Made by a program: the position numbers and the translations under genes. Of a DNA stretch of 55,043 nucleotides, positions 1-9,458 are shown one piece after another; positions within the stretch are counted from its first letter, which is position 1; each line of letters begins with the position of its first letter. The stretch comes from Sulfurimonas sp. RIFOXYB12_FULL_35_9 (GTDB taxonomy: Bacteria; Campylobacterota; Campylobacteria; Campylobacterales; Sulfurimonadaceae): NCBI GenBank assembly GCA_001829715.1, contig MICC01000117.1, positions 1-55,043 of the forward strand, written 5' to 3'. The notes under the pieces are model-generated. The model was given only the letters and a program-made list of their open reading frames with translations. It was not told where the DNA came from and searched no databases.

Positions 1-28
1 ACAGTAGAACTCTCTCTCTTTACTTTAT

Positions 29-60
29 GATGGTACGGGAAACTCCGTACCATCTTTTTT
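29..60 (+). terminator. Rho-independent terminator of an upstream plus-strand gene
   Basis: A perfect 10-bp inverted repeat (GATGGTACGG / CCGTACCATC) with a six-base loop is followed directly by a run of T on the plus strand. The orientation means that it ends a plus-strand transcript entering from outside the window. No gene is visible between it and the end of maf. Confidence 0.85.
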
Positions 61-137
61 AAAACTTCTTTTTTTACTTCACATCAAAAACTTTTAGATT
101 ACAAAACAGCTTTAATATATTCAGGCAGACTTTACAA

Positions 138-160
138 GATAAAAGCAAATTGCTTTTATC
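138..160 (-). terminator. Weak hairpin at the end of the maf operon
   Basis: A 10-bp inverted repeat (GATAAAAGCA / TGCTTTTATC) with a three-base loop overlaps the maf stop codon. Read on the minus strand it is followed only by TTGTAAAG, so the T-tract is poor. It may stop the long glycosylation operon or simply protect the transcript end. Confidence 0.4.
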
Positions 161-2153
161 TCAAGTAACTCTCAAGTTTACTGATATATAGCTCGGACAT
201 TTTAAGAAGCTGTTTTACCAAAATAGCGTTAATTTGTACTACATGTTTATTTGGATTTTCCAAATTTTTAGTGTTAAATAGGTCAAAAATATAGCTCATT
301 ACTATTGAGAAATATTCATAGTACACTTGTGCCAAATCAGATCTTGTTTTATAGTCCATATCGCTTAAGTCCCATGAAAATTTTGCTAAAGCATTAAGAT
401 ACGCTTCTGTATTTGCAAATTTTTTCTTTTGATGCTGCTTGATAATTTTTTCAAGCTTTTTTGCCTCTTTTATTTGATGGCGAATCTGTCCTTTGTCATC
501 ATCGTTGAAATCACTAGAGCCTATTTCTTTAAAAAAATCACCTATTTTCTCATGTAATTCTTCCCGTGGTAGTGATGGAAGCTTCTCCCACTCATAATCT
601 TCAAACTTTAGCGGTTCACACCCCTCTAAGTAAGCACCGTCGCTTAGATTGTAACACTTATGATAATCATGTTTTAACATATTTGTAAAGATTTCAACCT
701 GTTCTATGGATATTTTATAAGCAGACAGGGTTGGGATGCTCTCTTGAAGATTTCCTTTTACATAAGTTATAGAAGTGTTTGGATCTAGTGATGCATTTTT
801 ATCGTTATACTCTCCGGTGTTTTGAAACGGGTGAAAGTCTCCATGTGTCTGAAGCGTTTTGCTATCTAGTGCTAAATCTACTCCGAGCATAAATAGATTT
901 GTTATGCCAAAAACCAGAGAAAGTCCATAGGTATATTCACCGACACTAGGTGCAGAAAAACGACCAAACCCTTTTTTATAGAGAGTTCCCTGCTCTATAA
1001 AGTGAACTTTTGAGGAGTCAAATTTTTGCAGTGTTGCTTCATCGACATTTGAAGCCAAAAGTAACTGAGCACCTTTAAAGTAGTTTTGGATGTCTAGCCC
1101 TTCAAAAAGCAGAGAGCTATTTTCACCAGGATCTATATGAACAACGATATCAGGCGTTATATTGAAACGATTTAGTAATTTACATGTAGAAAGAGCCGAC
1201 ACTATGATAAAACGGTCACGATTTGCAACAACCCAGTCAATATTTTTTGAAGTAGATGGACCTGAAAAAAGAAGAAGTACAGGCTTATCTGTAAATATAT
1301 TATCATTATAAAATTTGTTAACATTTAAAAAAGAGTAGCCTTGAGCTAAATAGCGTGGAGAGCTAATATATCTAAAAAGCATCGCACTGTAACCATAATT
1401 TATGTAGCTTTGCGATAAAACATGTGATTGAAGTCTTTGTAGTTCAAGCTGATAATCTGTGGTAAATGGAACATGCTTGATATGAAGATTGTAGTTATTC
1501 CCTTTATTTAGAAACTCTAAAAAATTCTCTCTCTCTTGCGCTTCATCATCCGTAAGTGAAAAAAATACAAACTGATCTCTTAATATCTCTTCATAATCGC
1601 TAACAAAAAGTGAGAGACGAAAGGTTTCAAGATTTTTCTCTTTTATAAAAACCACTTGAGGGTTTAGTTTTTTTATGATGTTTTGAAGATGAAGCCCAAG
1701 ACCAACGCCTAAAAAAATAACTTTGTACGTACGGTTCAACTCTGTTTCTGATGAAGCGTATTTTGATACGTAGTTTATAACCTTAATGGTTGCCCACAAA
1801 GAGTTATGAAAAGAGAGTTCACTTTTGTCTATGGCATCAGCTTGGGCTTCTGTGGCATAAATATATTTTTGTCCTTTAAATACAGCCCCGACTCTTTTTA
1901 GGTCTATGATATCAGCCATCCTTGCGGCTGCTTGAATGCTGTTGTCTTTATATAAAAACTCATTGCTTGAGAGTTCAAGTATGTCAAAATAGCCATCTTC
2001 TTTATACTCAAGAGCGTACTTTTCCGTATACTGTCCCTCATTTATGAGGAGATTTAAAAGGCTGATTTTGTCAAAGACCGCTTTATGGTTTTTTTCAAAA
2101 TAGTCTAAATTTTTTTGAAATATTTTTAATGCTTTTGTAGTGATATCTTCCAT
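156..2153 (-). CDS. maf: Maf family motility-associated glycosyltransferase
   Basis: Maf proteins are thought to transfer nonulosonic acids such as pseudaminic acid from their CMP form onto flagellin serines and threonines in the cytoplasm before export. The 665-residue length is normal for the family. The central DUF115/MAF region is visible: a Rossmann-like GVGLGLHLQ around residue 150, then FSGPSTSKNIDW near 300 and DIVVHIDPG near 345, the family's sugar-nucleotide-binding landmarks. The N-terminal and C-terminal parts are helical and variable, as usual. The start is supported by AAGGA about six bases upstream. It is the last gene of the pse operon, ten bases after the HisF-like gene, in the same neighbourhood as in Campylobacter jejuni. 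Which sugar it transfers cannot be read from sequence. Confidence 0.9.
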   Translation of the reverse strand: MEDITTKALKIFQKNLDYFEKNHKAVFDKISLLNLLINEGQYTEKYALEYKEDGYFDILELSSNEFLYKDNSIQAAARMADIIDLKRVGAVFKGQKYIYATEAQADAIDKSELSFHNSLWATIKVINYVSKYASSETELNRTYKVIFLGVGLGLHLQNIIKKLNPQVVFIKEKNLETFRLSLFVSDYEEILRDQFVFFSLTDDEAQERENFLEFLNKGNNYNLHIKHVPFTTDYQLELQRLQSHVLSQSYINYGYSAMLFRYISSPRYLAQGYSFLNVNKFYNDNIFTDKPVLLLFSGPSTSKNIDWVVANRDRFIIVSALSTCKLLNRFNITPDIVVHIDPGENSSLLFEGLDIQNYFKGAQLLLASNVDEATLQKFDSSKVHFIEQGTLYKKGFGRFSAPSVGEYTYGLSLVFGITNLFMLGVDLALDSKTLQTHGDFHPFQNTGEYNDKNASLDPNTSITYVKGNLQESIPTLSAYKISIEQVEIFTNMLKHDYHKCYNLSDGAYLEGCEPLKFEDYEWEKLPSLPREELHEKIGDFFKEIGSSDFNDDDKGQIRHQIKEAKKLEKIIKQHQKKKFANTEAYLNALAKFSWDLSDMDYKTRSDLAQVYYEYFSIVMSYIFDLFNTKNLENPNKHVVQINAILVKQLLKMSELYISKLESYLR

Positions 2154-2162
2154 GTTTTTTCC

Positions 2163-2915
2163 TTATGATACTCTTACCGGATAGTTTGATTTTTTTAACT
2201 CTTCTTTTATCATTTGTGGTGTGTACTGGGTAAAGTGAAATATATAAGCCGCAGCCAGAGCATCAGCGCCGTTTTGTAAAGCTTCAACACCATGCTGTGG
2301 AACTCCCATTCCTCCATTTATAATAATTGGGATATGAAGAGAGTCTGCAAATAGTTTTAAAAGCTCTATATCATACCCAAGCGTAGTTCCCTCAAGGTCA
2401 ACAGAGGTTAGCAAAATCTCACCTGCGCCCTGACGCTCATACTCTTTGGCAAGTGTTAAAGGGTCGATGTCAAGCAGCCCCTCTTTTTTGTTAAAAACCC
2501 TATATTTTCCATCCACTTTTTTGATATCAATCGAACAGACGATACATTGAGAACCAAAAATAGTTGCTATCTCTTTGATAAAAGATGGGTTTTTAATAGC
2601 CTGAGAGTTTATAGAGATTTTATCCGCTCCTGCGCCTAAAACGGCATAAACATCATCTATTGTTTTTATGCCGCCTCCTATGGTTAGGGGCATAAAACAC
2701 TCGTTTGCCATGTCGCTAATAATCTCCGTATTGATTGGTTCGCCCTTTAGGCTTGCATCTATATCAAGAACTATCAACTCATCAACATTTCTGGCATTAT
2801 AAACACGAACCGTTGCGGTGGGGTGTCCGATAGTGCGAAATGAGCCGAATTGTACGCTCTTTACAAGCTGCCAATCTTTGAGCAAAACACAAGGGATAAG
2901 ACGATGTTTTAACAT
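2163..2915 (-). CDS. HisF-like ammonia-channel/synthase subunit for sugar amidination
   Basis: This is a 250-residue TIM barrel of the imidazole-glycerol-phosphate synthase family ([28 protein letters not shown]). The usual IPCLDV motif near the N terminus is IPCVLL here, so the general-base aspartate of true HisF is missing, while the aspartate in CSIDIKK is kept. This matches the WbuZ-like paralogs found beside N-acetyl sugar amidotransferases, which are expected to hold the glutaminase partner and channel ammonia rather than make histidine. It overlaps the hisH-like gene by seven bases and lies two genes downstream of pseA. Not a histidine-operon gene: no other his gene is present. Confidence 0.85.
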   Translation of the reverse strand: MLKHRLIPCVLLKDWQLVKSVQFGSFRTIGHPTATVRVYNARNVDELIVLDIDASLKGEPINTEIISDMANECFMPLTIGGGIKTIDDVYAVLGAGADKISINSQAIKNPSFIKEIATIFGSQCIVCSIDIKKVDGKYRVFNKKEGLLDIDPLTLAKEYERQGAGEILLTSVDLEGTTLGYDIELLKLFADSLHIPIIINGGMGVPQHGVEALQNGADALAAAYIFHFTQYTPQMIKEELKKSNYPVRVS

Positions 2916-3538
2916 TGTGTCTCTTTTGTAAAATTTGCAAAATTTTCTATGATTTTAAGCCCATGTATTTGACTCTTTTCCGGATGAAACTGTGTTGCAA
3001 AGATATTCTCTTTTTGGATTGCACAAACAAATTTTACTCCGTAGTTACAATAACCTATAGCATAGGTTGAAGGTGCATCAAAATAGTATGAGTGAACAAA
3101 GTAGAAATCACTATGGTCTGGTATATCTTTAAATAAAGCGCTAGGGTTGTGAAAATCTACATTGTTCCATCCGACATGAGGTATCTTGAGGTTATCGTCT
3201 TTAAAGCGGACAACATTTGCATCTATCCATCCAAGCCCGTCATGTTCTCCGAACTCATACCCTTTTTTAGCTAGCAACTGCATACCCAGACAAATCCCGA
3301 GAAATGGTTTTTTATACTCCAATACCTGAGTATTTAAAAGTTCTACTAATCCTAAGTTATTTAGATTTGTCATAGCATCGCCAAAAGCTCCGACTCCCGG
3401 CAAAACTATGTGTGAAGCTTTTTGGATTTGTGAGAAATCACGTGTGATGATGGCAGAAAAACCAACTTTTTCAAAAGCTTTTTGAACAGAGCGTAAGTTT
3501 CCCATCCCATAATCTATAATGACAATATTAACTGACAA
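2909..3538 (-). CDS. HisH-like glutamine amidotransferase
   Basis: A class I glutaminase of 209 residues, expected to release ammonia from glutamine for the neighbouring amidotransferase PseA. The nucleophile elbow GICLGMQLL contains the catalytic cysteine near residue 80, and FHPEKSQ near the C terminus gives the histidine and glutamate of the triad, so it looks fully active. The oxyanion region [10 protein letters not shown] is also present. It overlaps both neighbours (pseA upstream, the HisF-like gene downstream), which fits a stoichiometric complex. The gene order matches Cj1314c-Cj1316c of C. jejuni. Confidence 0.88.
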   Translation of the reverse strand: MSVNIVIIDYGMGNLRSVQKAFEKVGFSAIITRDFSQIQKASHIVLPGVGAFGDAMTNLNNLGLVELLNTQVLEYKKPFLGICLGMQLLAKKGYEFGEHDGLGWIDANVVRFKDDNLKIPHVGWNNVDFHNPSALFKDIPDHSDFYFVHSYYFDAPSTYAIGYCNYGVKFVCAIQKENIFATQFHPEKSQIHGLKIIENFANFTKETQC

Positions 3539-4664
3539 TGTACTCTTCTTTTCTTATTAGAGAACCGTCTATATCTTTTAAAAATCGTCCGTTAGCGTCT
3601 CTTTTAAAAACTTTTTTATTTGTAAATGAGTCAACTATTGCATCAAACTCTTCATGCGTAAAACCAGTATATTTTAAAAATTCATTTATAGCTTTCATGG
3701 GCGGAATCCCATCGTATTTATGCACTAATCTAACAGCCTCTTCTCTGGTAATGTACCCTAGTCTTACATCTAAGCAGGCGTTGTCGCTGGCTCTGCCGAA
3801 TCCATATTTGACATATTTTAGATAGTCATGTACATGATTGCTATAACAGTCAAGATTTTCAAAATTTTCGTATGTCGTTTCAACTCTGGAGTCTGAAGTG
3901 CTAAAGCCATATTTTTTAGCAGTTTCAACTATTTTTCTTAAATCCCACTTGAAGTAGTAGCCTAGAAAAAGTCCCGTTATTCCTACTCGATGCACATCTT
4001 CATCTTCAGGATATAGGTAAAGTGCCAAATCTCTCTCTTTTATGCCATCAACTCCTATCATATCAGTAGCTCTATTTCCAAGCAGTCCGCCAAACTCTTC
4101 CAGCCATTTTCTATCAAGATAAGGATTGTTTTTACTTGCCGCAGGACCACCGTACTCTATCTCTGAGCTTTCGCCCCAGATAAGAAGCGGTATGTTAAAA
4201 TTTACTGCTACATGAGCCGGTGTAGTAAAAATCCCAAGATGGTTTGGCCATTCACAATCGCCAACTCTTGCGCTTGCCTCTTTTATCATTGATTTGTAGA
4301 TTTTTGGATTTCTTTTTATATGAATTAAATCTACTCCGAGATTATTTAGATTTTCAAGATTGCGACGCCCTATCTCTGTCGGGATAGTTGGCTCAAAGCA
4401 TACGCAGAGTGGATTTAAACCCATTTCAAGGATGGTAATTACCTGAAATGTGGAGTCTTTTCCACCGCTGACACCTATAACACAATCATAATGCTTATGT
4501 TTTTTATGTTGCTTTACAACTTCTAAAAACTCTTTTTTTCTCTCATTCCAGTCAATATGAAAATCTTTTGTATTTTGAGAACGACATGCATCACATACCC
4601 CATCCTCATCAAAATGAAGATCCGGTTTAGTGTCCGGCATTACACATTTTATACAAAATTTCAT
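3528..4664 (-). CDS. pseA: N-acetyl sugar amidotransferase, PseA type
   Basis: PseA/WbpG proteins use ATP and ammonia to convert an N-acetyl group on the sugar into an acetamidino group, giving the Pse5Ac7Am form in Campylobacter. The 378-residue protein has a PP-loop, VIGVSGGKDSTFQ, near residue 62, and two CxxC-type pairs at the N terminus (CIKC...CDAC) that probably bind zinc. It overlaps the HisH-like gene by 11 bases and the methyltransferase gene upstream by 4 bases. The trio with HisH/HisF-like proteins strongly supports the assignment. The exact sugar substrate is inferred from the pseudaminic acid genes upstream. Confidence 0.87.
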   Translation of the reverse strand: MKFCIKCVMPDTKPDLHFDEDGVCDACRSQNTKDFHIDWNERKKEFLEVVKQHKKHKHYDCVIGVSGGKDSTFQVITILEMGLNPLCVCFEPTIPTEIGRRNLENLNNLGVDLIHIKRNPKIYKSMIKEASARVGDCEWPNHLGIFTTPAHVAVNFNIPLLIWGESSEIEYGGPAASKNNPYLDRKWLEEFGGLLGNRATDMIGVDGIKERDLALYLYPEDEDVHRVGITGLFLGYYFKWDLRKIVETAKKYGFSTSDSRVETTYENFENLDCYSNHVHDYLKYVKYGFGRASDNACLDVRLGYITREEAVRLVHKYDGIPPMKAINEFLKYTGFTHEEFDAIVDSFTNKKVFKRDANGRFLKDIDGSLIRKEEYIVS

Positions 4665-5623
4665 GATCTCTTCTTTAAGACCAGCTGCATTTTATAGCCT
4701 AGTTTATTTTTGTGGATCCATGCCTCGTCCAGCGGTTGAGATATCAAAATTGAAGTTTGAGTTGAATCGCCAAAGTAAGGATCTTGATAACTTAAGTAGT
4801 TGTTCATAACTCCTATCTCGGAGATTACTGTTTCAAACGACTCTATACTAAATCCGCATTTTTTTACCAGCTTCTCTACCGCTTTAAATGAGTATAAGTT
4901 CACATGCTCTATCCCGTCAAACATATTGCACTTTTCTTGAAGCATTTTAGCAGCCAGAGAATCGGCACTGGGTATCTGTAAAAAAATAACTCCATTGTCG
5001 CTAAGCAGCGGTTTCATTTCGTTAAGATACGCTTCACCGTCTTTTAAATGCTCAAAAACATCCCAAAGCGTTATAGCATCCATTTTTATATCAAGTTTGA
5101 CATTTGAAAGCAGATCATTATAAATTTTATGACCTTTTGACACCCCATAAGCGGCCTCTTTCTCGTTTAGCTCCACTCCGAATGTCTGCCACTCATTTTT
5201 TTTGGCGATATCTAAAAAACCGCCTGCAGAACAGCCTATATCAAGGATATTTCCTTTTACCGCAACACTCTCAATGGAGCGAATCCCTTTAGAATATATA
5301 TTTGTATAAAACTCGCTGTCGTTTGAAACTATCTCGCTTTGGCAGTCATGGTTATTACGGTAGTGATTTTCTAAGTGCTCATCTTTAAAGACAGGATTTA
5401 AGTATATCATTTCGCATACTTCACATCTCACATGTCTTCCGCCGTCTTTAAAAAATAAAAACTCTTCATGATTCTCTTTACAAGCAGGACAACTTCTCTC
5501 TTCCAGAAGTTCTTTGCGAAAACTACTTCCACCCTCATCAAAATAGAGCTTGCGTTTTTCCACATTTGCATGGTGCATTTTCAGTCGTTCTTGATGAATC
5601 TCTTTTGGAACTCTCTGCTTCAT
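4661..5623 (-). CDS. Zinc-ribbon class I SAM-dependent methyltransferase
   Basis: The 320-residue protein starts with a zinc ribbon (CPAC near residue 45, CEVC near 77). A Methyltransf_12/23-like Rossmann domain follows, with motif I ILDIGCSAGGFLDIA near residue 125 and a DAITLWDVFEHL motif near 180. Proteins with this layout occur in polysaccharide and flagellin-glycan loci, where they methylate a sugar or sugar substituent, sometimes after transfer. It overlaps pseA by four bases, so it is translated with the glycan genes. The acceptor is unknown. A C-terminal stretch beyond residue 270 is not assigned. Confidence 0.75.
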   Translation of the reverse strand: MKQRVPKEIHQERLKMHHANVEKRKLYFDEGGSSFRKELLEERSCPACKENHEEFLFFKDGGRHVRCEVCEMIYLNPVFKDEHLENHYRNNHDCQSEIVSNDSEFYTNIYSKGIRSIESVAVKGNILDIGCSAGGFLDIAKKNEWQTFGVELNEKEAAYGVSKGHKIYNDLLSNVKLDIKMDAITLWDVFEHLKDGEAYLNEMKPLLSDNGVIFLQIPSADSLAAKMLQEKCNMFDGIEHVNLYSFKAVEKLVKKCGFSIESFETVISEIGVMNNYLSYQDPYFGDSTQTSILISQPLDEAWIHKNKLGYKMQLVLKKRS

Positions 5624-5634
5624 TATAATCCCCT

Positions 5635-6192
5635 TTAGTTCAATGCAATATCGGCATTAAACTCTTCTTTTAAAATACTAAATCTAATCGTATCGTGGTA
5701 CTTTCCGTTTTTATAGACTTCATCTCTAAAGATACCCTCTTGCTTCATTCCAAGTGCAAGCGAGAGACGCTTCATAGGTTCATTATTCTGCATTGTTCCG
5801 CAGTAAATTCTATGAAGATTCATTGTGTTAAAACCATGATTCAACATCATCAAAGAAGCCTCTTTTGAGTAGCCCTTTTCTTGAAAATTCTTATTGCCTA
5901 TCATAATTGAAAACTCTGCACTGCGATGCAAATGTGAAATCGCAAAAATAGCGATATTGCCTATATGTTTATCACTCTTTTTATCCACTATCGCCAACAT
6001 AACCTTATCTTTTTGCAAAGAGAGATTTGAGATATACTCTTGTGCATCCTCTCTTGAGTATGGAAAAACATGATGTTCACTATATTGACATGTGGTCTCA
6101 TCATTTAGCCAAAGCGGATAATCACCATCACAATCTTCAAGTATCAAGCCTCTTAGATATATATTTTTACCGACTAAAAATGGATTTTTCAT
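5635..6192 (-). CDS. GNAT family N-acetyltransferase, RimJ/RimL-like
   Basis: A 185-residue GNAT protein. The acetyl-CoA-binding region lies around GNKNFQEKGYSKEASLMMLNHGF (residues about 105-130), and the C terminus (LGMKQEGIFRDEVYKNGKYHD) is typical of RimJ/RimL-like acetyltransferases acting on amino-sugars or proteins. It overlaps the DegT aminotransferase gene by four bases, so the likely substrate is the amino sugar made by that enzyme. It is distinct from PseH, encoded elsewhere in the operon, so the operon has two sugar acetyltransferases. Confidence 0.75.
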   Translation of the reverse strand: MKNPFLVGKNIYLRGLILEDCDGDYPLWLNDETTCQYSEHHVFPYSREDAQEYISNLSLQKDKVMLAIVDKKSDKHIGNIAIFAISHLHRSAEFSIMIGNKNFQEKGYSKEASLMMLNHGFNTMNLHRIYCGTMQNNEPMKRLSLALGMKQEGIFRDEVYKNGKYHDTIRFSILKEEFNADIALN

Positions 6193-7487
6193 AATAACTC
6201 CTCTCTATTTTCCCAAACTTTAACAAACGCCTTTACTACATCGTCCATATCCTCTCTACTCATAGGCGGGCGCATAAGCTCATGTGTGAAGAGTTTATCG
6301 AAGTGCAGGGATTCGCAAACAGGGCAATCGCCCTTTTGGTAGGTTTGGTCTGAGAGATTAAACGGATAGCCTTTTGAGCCAAAAGCTATTTTATGGGCAA
6401 AGATGGGTTGCAGATAGATGGGTTTTACATAGCCGCAGCCCATAAGCACATCGCTGTCATCTCGCATGATGGATCTTGGAAGTTCCGCTTTTACGGCTTT
6501 TATGAAAATATCTCTATGAACTCCGACTTTTGCGGCATCAATTTCAAGCGGATGAACATAAAATGCGTGTACACAGTTAGCTCTGATTTTTGTCGTTTTT
6601 ATAAACTCAAGCTTTTTTAACTCTTCATTTAGGTAGGTTACATTTTCTATTCGCTTCTCAAGAAGCAAAGGAAGTTTTTTAAGCTGTTCTCTGGCGATGG
6701 TAGCTTCTATCTCCGTCATACGGAAGTTAAAACCGACCATATTTATCAAATCATTTTGAGTCTCAAAACCCTTGTTTGCGATAACAGACTCCGCATGATT
6801 TCGGATGAGTTGGAGTTTATCGGCTAGTTTATCATCATCAGTTACTATGATACCGCCCTCTCCCGAGTGGATATGTTTGTGGTAGTTGAGCGAGTATATG
6901 CCGATATCGCCCAGCGTTCCTGCAAATTTATCCCCATATTTCGCCCCTGGAGCTTGAGCGGCATCTTCTATGATTTTTAAGTTATGTTTTTTCGCAATTG
7001 CATTGATGGCATCAACATCATAAGGCTGCCCAAAGATATCCACTACAATGATAGCTTTAGTGCGAGGGGTAATCTTTGCCTCTACGCTTTTTGGGTCTAA
7101 GCAGTAAGTATCCTCTTCGATATCCGCAAATACGGGAATACCGCCATAAAAAAGAGGTGCGATGGCTGAAGCCGACATTGTGTATGGACTGACTATAACT
7201 TCATCACCAGCCTCGATGCCACATGCCCCCATAGCACAGATAAGCCCTGAAGTAGCAGAGTTTACGCTTATGGCATGCTTTACGCCAAAGAACTGAGCCC
7301 ACTCTTTTTCTAGAGCCTTAACCTCATCTCCTCCGTAAAAATCATTGTGCCAAGCACCTAGATATGTTGAGAGTTTACCGCTTCTTAAAACCCTTAAAAC
7401 CGCCTCTTCTTCCTCTTTGCCTATATTGTTATAAGCGCAAAAAGGTTCACTTCTTAGCTTATCTCCACCATTGATTGCAAGTTTCAT
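6189..7487 (-). CDS. DegT/DnrJ/EryC1/StrS family sugar aminotransferase
   Basis: PLP-dependent aminotransferase of nucleotide keto-sugars, 432 residues, slightly longer than PseC. The PLP-lysine region reads NYHKHIHSGEGGIIVTDDD (residues about 200-220), preceded by the DAAQAPGAKYG motif that carries the PLP-contacting aspartate. A C-terminal extension contains CPVCES, which is common in one DegT subgroup. It sits between a Gfo/Idh dehydrogenase and a GNAT gene with four-base overlaps, an arrangement like the WbpB-WbpE-WbpD steps that build 3-amino sugars. It therefore probably makes a second amino sugar rather than pseudaminic acid. The product cannot be told from sequence. Confidence 0.85.
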   Translation of the reverse strand: MKLAINGGDKLRSEPFCAYNNIGKEEEEAVLRVLRSGKLSTYLGAWHNDFYGGDEVKALEKEWAQFFGVKHAISVNSATSGLICAMGACGIEAGDEVIVSPYTMSASAIAPLFYGGIPVFADIEEDTYCLDPKSVEAKITPRTKAIIVVDIFGQPYDVDAINAIAKKHNLKIIEDAAQAPGAKYGDKFAGTLGDIGIYSLNYHKHIHSGEGGIIVTDDDKLADKLQLIRNHAESVIANKGFETQNDLINMVGFNFRMTEIEATIAREQLKKLPLLLEKRIENVTYLNEELKKLEFIKTTKIRANCVHAFYVHPLEIDAAKVGVHRDIFIKAVKAELPRSIMRDDSDVLMGCGYVKPIYLQPIFAHKIAFGSKGYPFNLSDQTYQKGDCPVCESLHFDKLFTHELMRPPMSREDMDDVVKAFVKVWENREELL

Positions 7488-8425
7488 GAGAGTAGCTCCT
7501 CTTTTATTTTTAGTAGTTTGTGACTTAACTTCAAATGAGACTCCATCTGCTCTTTGGAGTTTTTCTTTAGTAAAAAATTCAGAGAGTTTTTTGCATAGTA
7601 TTGCAAAGTATTTGGGTACTCTTTGTAGAGTATCAGCTCTTTTATGCCTTTTACTTTTTTAGACTCTTTTGCTATGTATGTTTTTATGTCAAAGCCAGAT
7701 TTATGGATTTTTACGACACCTTTTTCAAAGATGATTTCCATCTCAAAGAGAGAATATTCGCTCTCATGAAAGTTTGTCAAAACTCCATCTGCCGTTTTGG
7801 TATGCATCCAAAAAGAGCCGTAAGCATCATCTTCAAAGATTGCCTGACTCATCGCCTTAAATTCCGTAATTTCCCCAAAAAGATGTTCCACAAGAGAGAG
7901 TACATGTGAGCCGTTATGATAAAGTCCTTTGTTTACTCTTGAGCTAAAACACAAAACTTTTCCCAGTTTTTCCTCTTCTATGAGTTTTTTTATTTTATTA
8001 ATAGAGGGGTCAAAACAGCGGATAAAATTTATAAGCAGATTTGGATTTTTCTCTTCTATGAGTGCATATATCTTCTCGTACTCATCAAGGTTTGAGACAA
8101 AAGGTTTTTCGCAGATAATATGTTTTATTTTTGTATTTGTGAGGATTTCTTGCAAGAGTTCATAGTGCGAAGCCGTGTTTGTGGCAATTGCTACTATATC
8201 TATTTTTTCATTTTGAAGCATCTCTCTTACGCTTGTATATGCATAGATATCTTTCCCCCAAATAGTACGAAACTTCTCTAAATTATCTATGTTTGTATCA
8301 CAACATGCTATGAGTTTTGTTTTATTTGAGTCCAAAAATGCATGAGCATGGGTTAAAATGGCATCAAAAGAGGGAGTATCATAAAACCCGCCGATATTTC
8401 CGCACCCGATTACTGCAGCATTCAT
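7484..8425 (-). CDS. Gfo/Idh/MocA family NAD(P)-dependent sugar oxidoreductase
   Basis: 313 residues with an N-terminal dinucleotide fold (VIGCGNIGGFYDTP) and the family motif CEKPFVSN near residue 107, whose EKP lysine contacts substrate and cofactor. The C-terminal alpha/beta domain carries the substrate site. The likely role is oxidation of a sugar nucleotide at C3 (or similar) before transamination by the DegT enzyme, whose gene overlaps it by four bases. Fourteen bases separate it from the preceding glycosyltransferase-like gene, so it belongs to the same operon. Confidence 0.83.
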   Translation of the reverse strand: MNAAVIGCGNIGGFYDTPSFDAILTHAHAFLDSNKTKLIACCDTNIDNLEKFRTIWGKDIYAYTSVREMLQNEKIDIVAIATNTASHYELLQEILTNTKIKHIICEKPFVSNLDEYEKIYALIEEKNPNLLINFIRCFDPSINKIKKLIEEEKLGKVLCFSSRVNKGLYHNGSHVLSLVEHLFGEITEFKAMSQAIFEDDAYGSFWMHTKTADGVLTNFHESEYSLFEMEIIFEKGVVKIHKSGFDIKTYIAKESKKVKGIKELILYKEYPNTLQYYAKNSLNFLLKKNSKEQMESHLKLSHKLLKIKEELLS

Positions 8426-8438
8426 TTTTTCCCATCTC

Positions 8439-9458
8439 TTATTTTATTTTAGGTACTATTATCTCTTTTAACATACTAGCAAAATCAATACCAAAAGAGT
8501 TTATCTCATCTATAGAACTCTCTTGTTTTAAATCCGTAAGTTTTAAATCTGCAAGAGTCGTGATTTTGTTCTGCTCAAAAATCGGTACGACACACTCTCT
8601 TTTTGAAGAGGGCAAGAGAGAGATAGAGAGTTTTCCAAGAACCATCGCTTCAAAAAGTACAAAGCCGTCTATACCGATAATGATTCTGTTTTTGCAAAGT
8701 GAGTCTATTAGCGGAGTTTCATACGGATTTTCTATCTCAATACTAAGGTTAGGATATTTCTCTAAAAGATAGTCATATTTTTGTATCTCATCGGATGGAT
8801 GAAGCCTTATGGTTAAGTAAGAAGTTGAAAATTTATCCATATTTTTGCATATCTCTTCACATACTTCAAACTCGTTAAATCCCCAAAAGTTTTCATCCCC
8901 AAAAGTTGTAGATGCCACTTTTTTTGTAGGTTCGCTGATGAAAAGTACACTATTTTGCTCTTTGATTTTACTTTTTTGAAATATCTCTATATCATCCAAA
9001 AGGTTATAAAATCTGAGTTTTATAATATTTGAAAAACCGAGATTTTGAGCCATTTCATAGCCGTATGCATCACTAATAGTTATAAAGTCCGGCAAGTTCT
9101 GCTTCCAGTTTTCATTTGGATAACCGAATCTCTCTTTATAATTTACCCAATGTTCTAAAAATGCGACACAAGGGGTATGCTCTGATTTGGCGATTTTTAT
9201 AAATTCCAAATGTGTTTTACTCTGCCAGCTTGTTCCGATGAAAATAACATCAGGAGCTATCTTTGCAAGTTCATCTTTAATATTGCTGCTCTCATCAAGC
9301 TCTATAACATGTAGTTTGGCATTTTGAAAAATTTTAAAAGCAGGAGTATTTTTAAACGTGAAAAAGTACCATTCATACTCTTTTGCATACCTTTTTACAA
9401 TGGATACAAGGTTATTGCTAGGACCGCCGTCATTAAAAAAAGTAGCGATTTTTAGCAC
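8439..9458 (-). CDS. Putative GT-B type glycosyltransferase, function unassigned
   Basis: A 339-residue protein that I do not recognise as a named family. An N-terminal nucleotide-fold segment (MLKIATFFNDGGPSNNLVSI, then APDVIFIGTSWQSKTHLEF) is followed by a C-terminal half with RLHPSDE and IIIGIDGFVLFEAMVLGK. The latter resembles the donor-binding half of GT-B enzymes such as CDP-glycerol transferases and UDP-GlcNAc 2-epimerases. It has no signal peptide or membrane segment. Its start codon overlaps the end of pseI. Roles as a transferase acting on the flagellar glycan or as an epimerase are both possible. Confidence 0.5.
   Translation of the reverse strand: MLKIATFFNDGGPSNNLVSIVKRYAKEYEWYFFTFKNTPAFKIFQNAKLHVIELDESSNIKDELAKIAPDVIFIGTSWQSKTHLEFIKIAKSEHTPCVAFLEHWVNYKERFGYPNENWKQNLPDFITISDAYGYEMAQNLGFSNIIKLRFYNLLDDIEIFQKSKIKEQNSVLFISEPTKKVASTTFGDENFWGFNEFEVCEEICKNMDKFSTSYLTIRLHPSDEIQKYDYLLEKYPNLSIEIENPYETPLIDSLCKNRIIIGIDGFVLFEAMVLGKLSISLLPSSKRECVVPIFEQNKITTLADLKLTDLKQESSIDEINSFGIDFASMLKEIIVPKIK

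Noticed and set aside
2163..3538. hisF and hisH as histidine biosynthesis genes
   Set aside because: No other his genes, adjacency to pseA, and loss of the HisF aspartate show a sugar amidination role.
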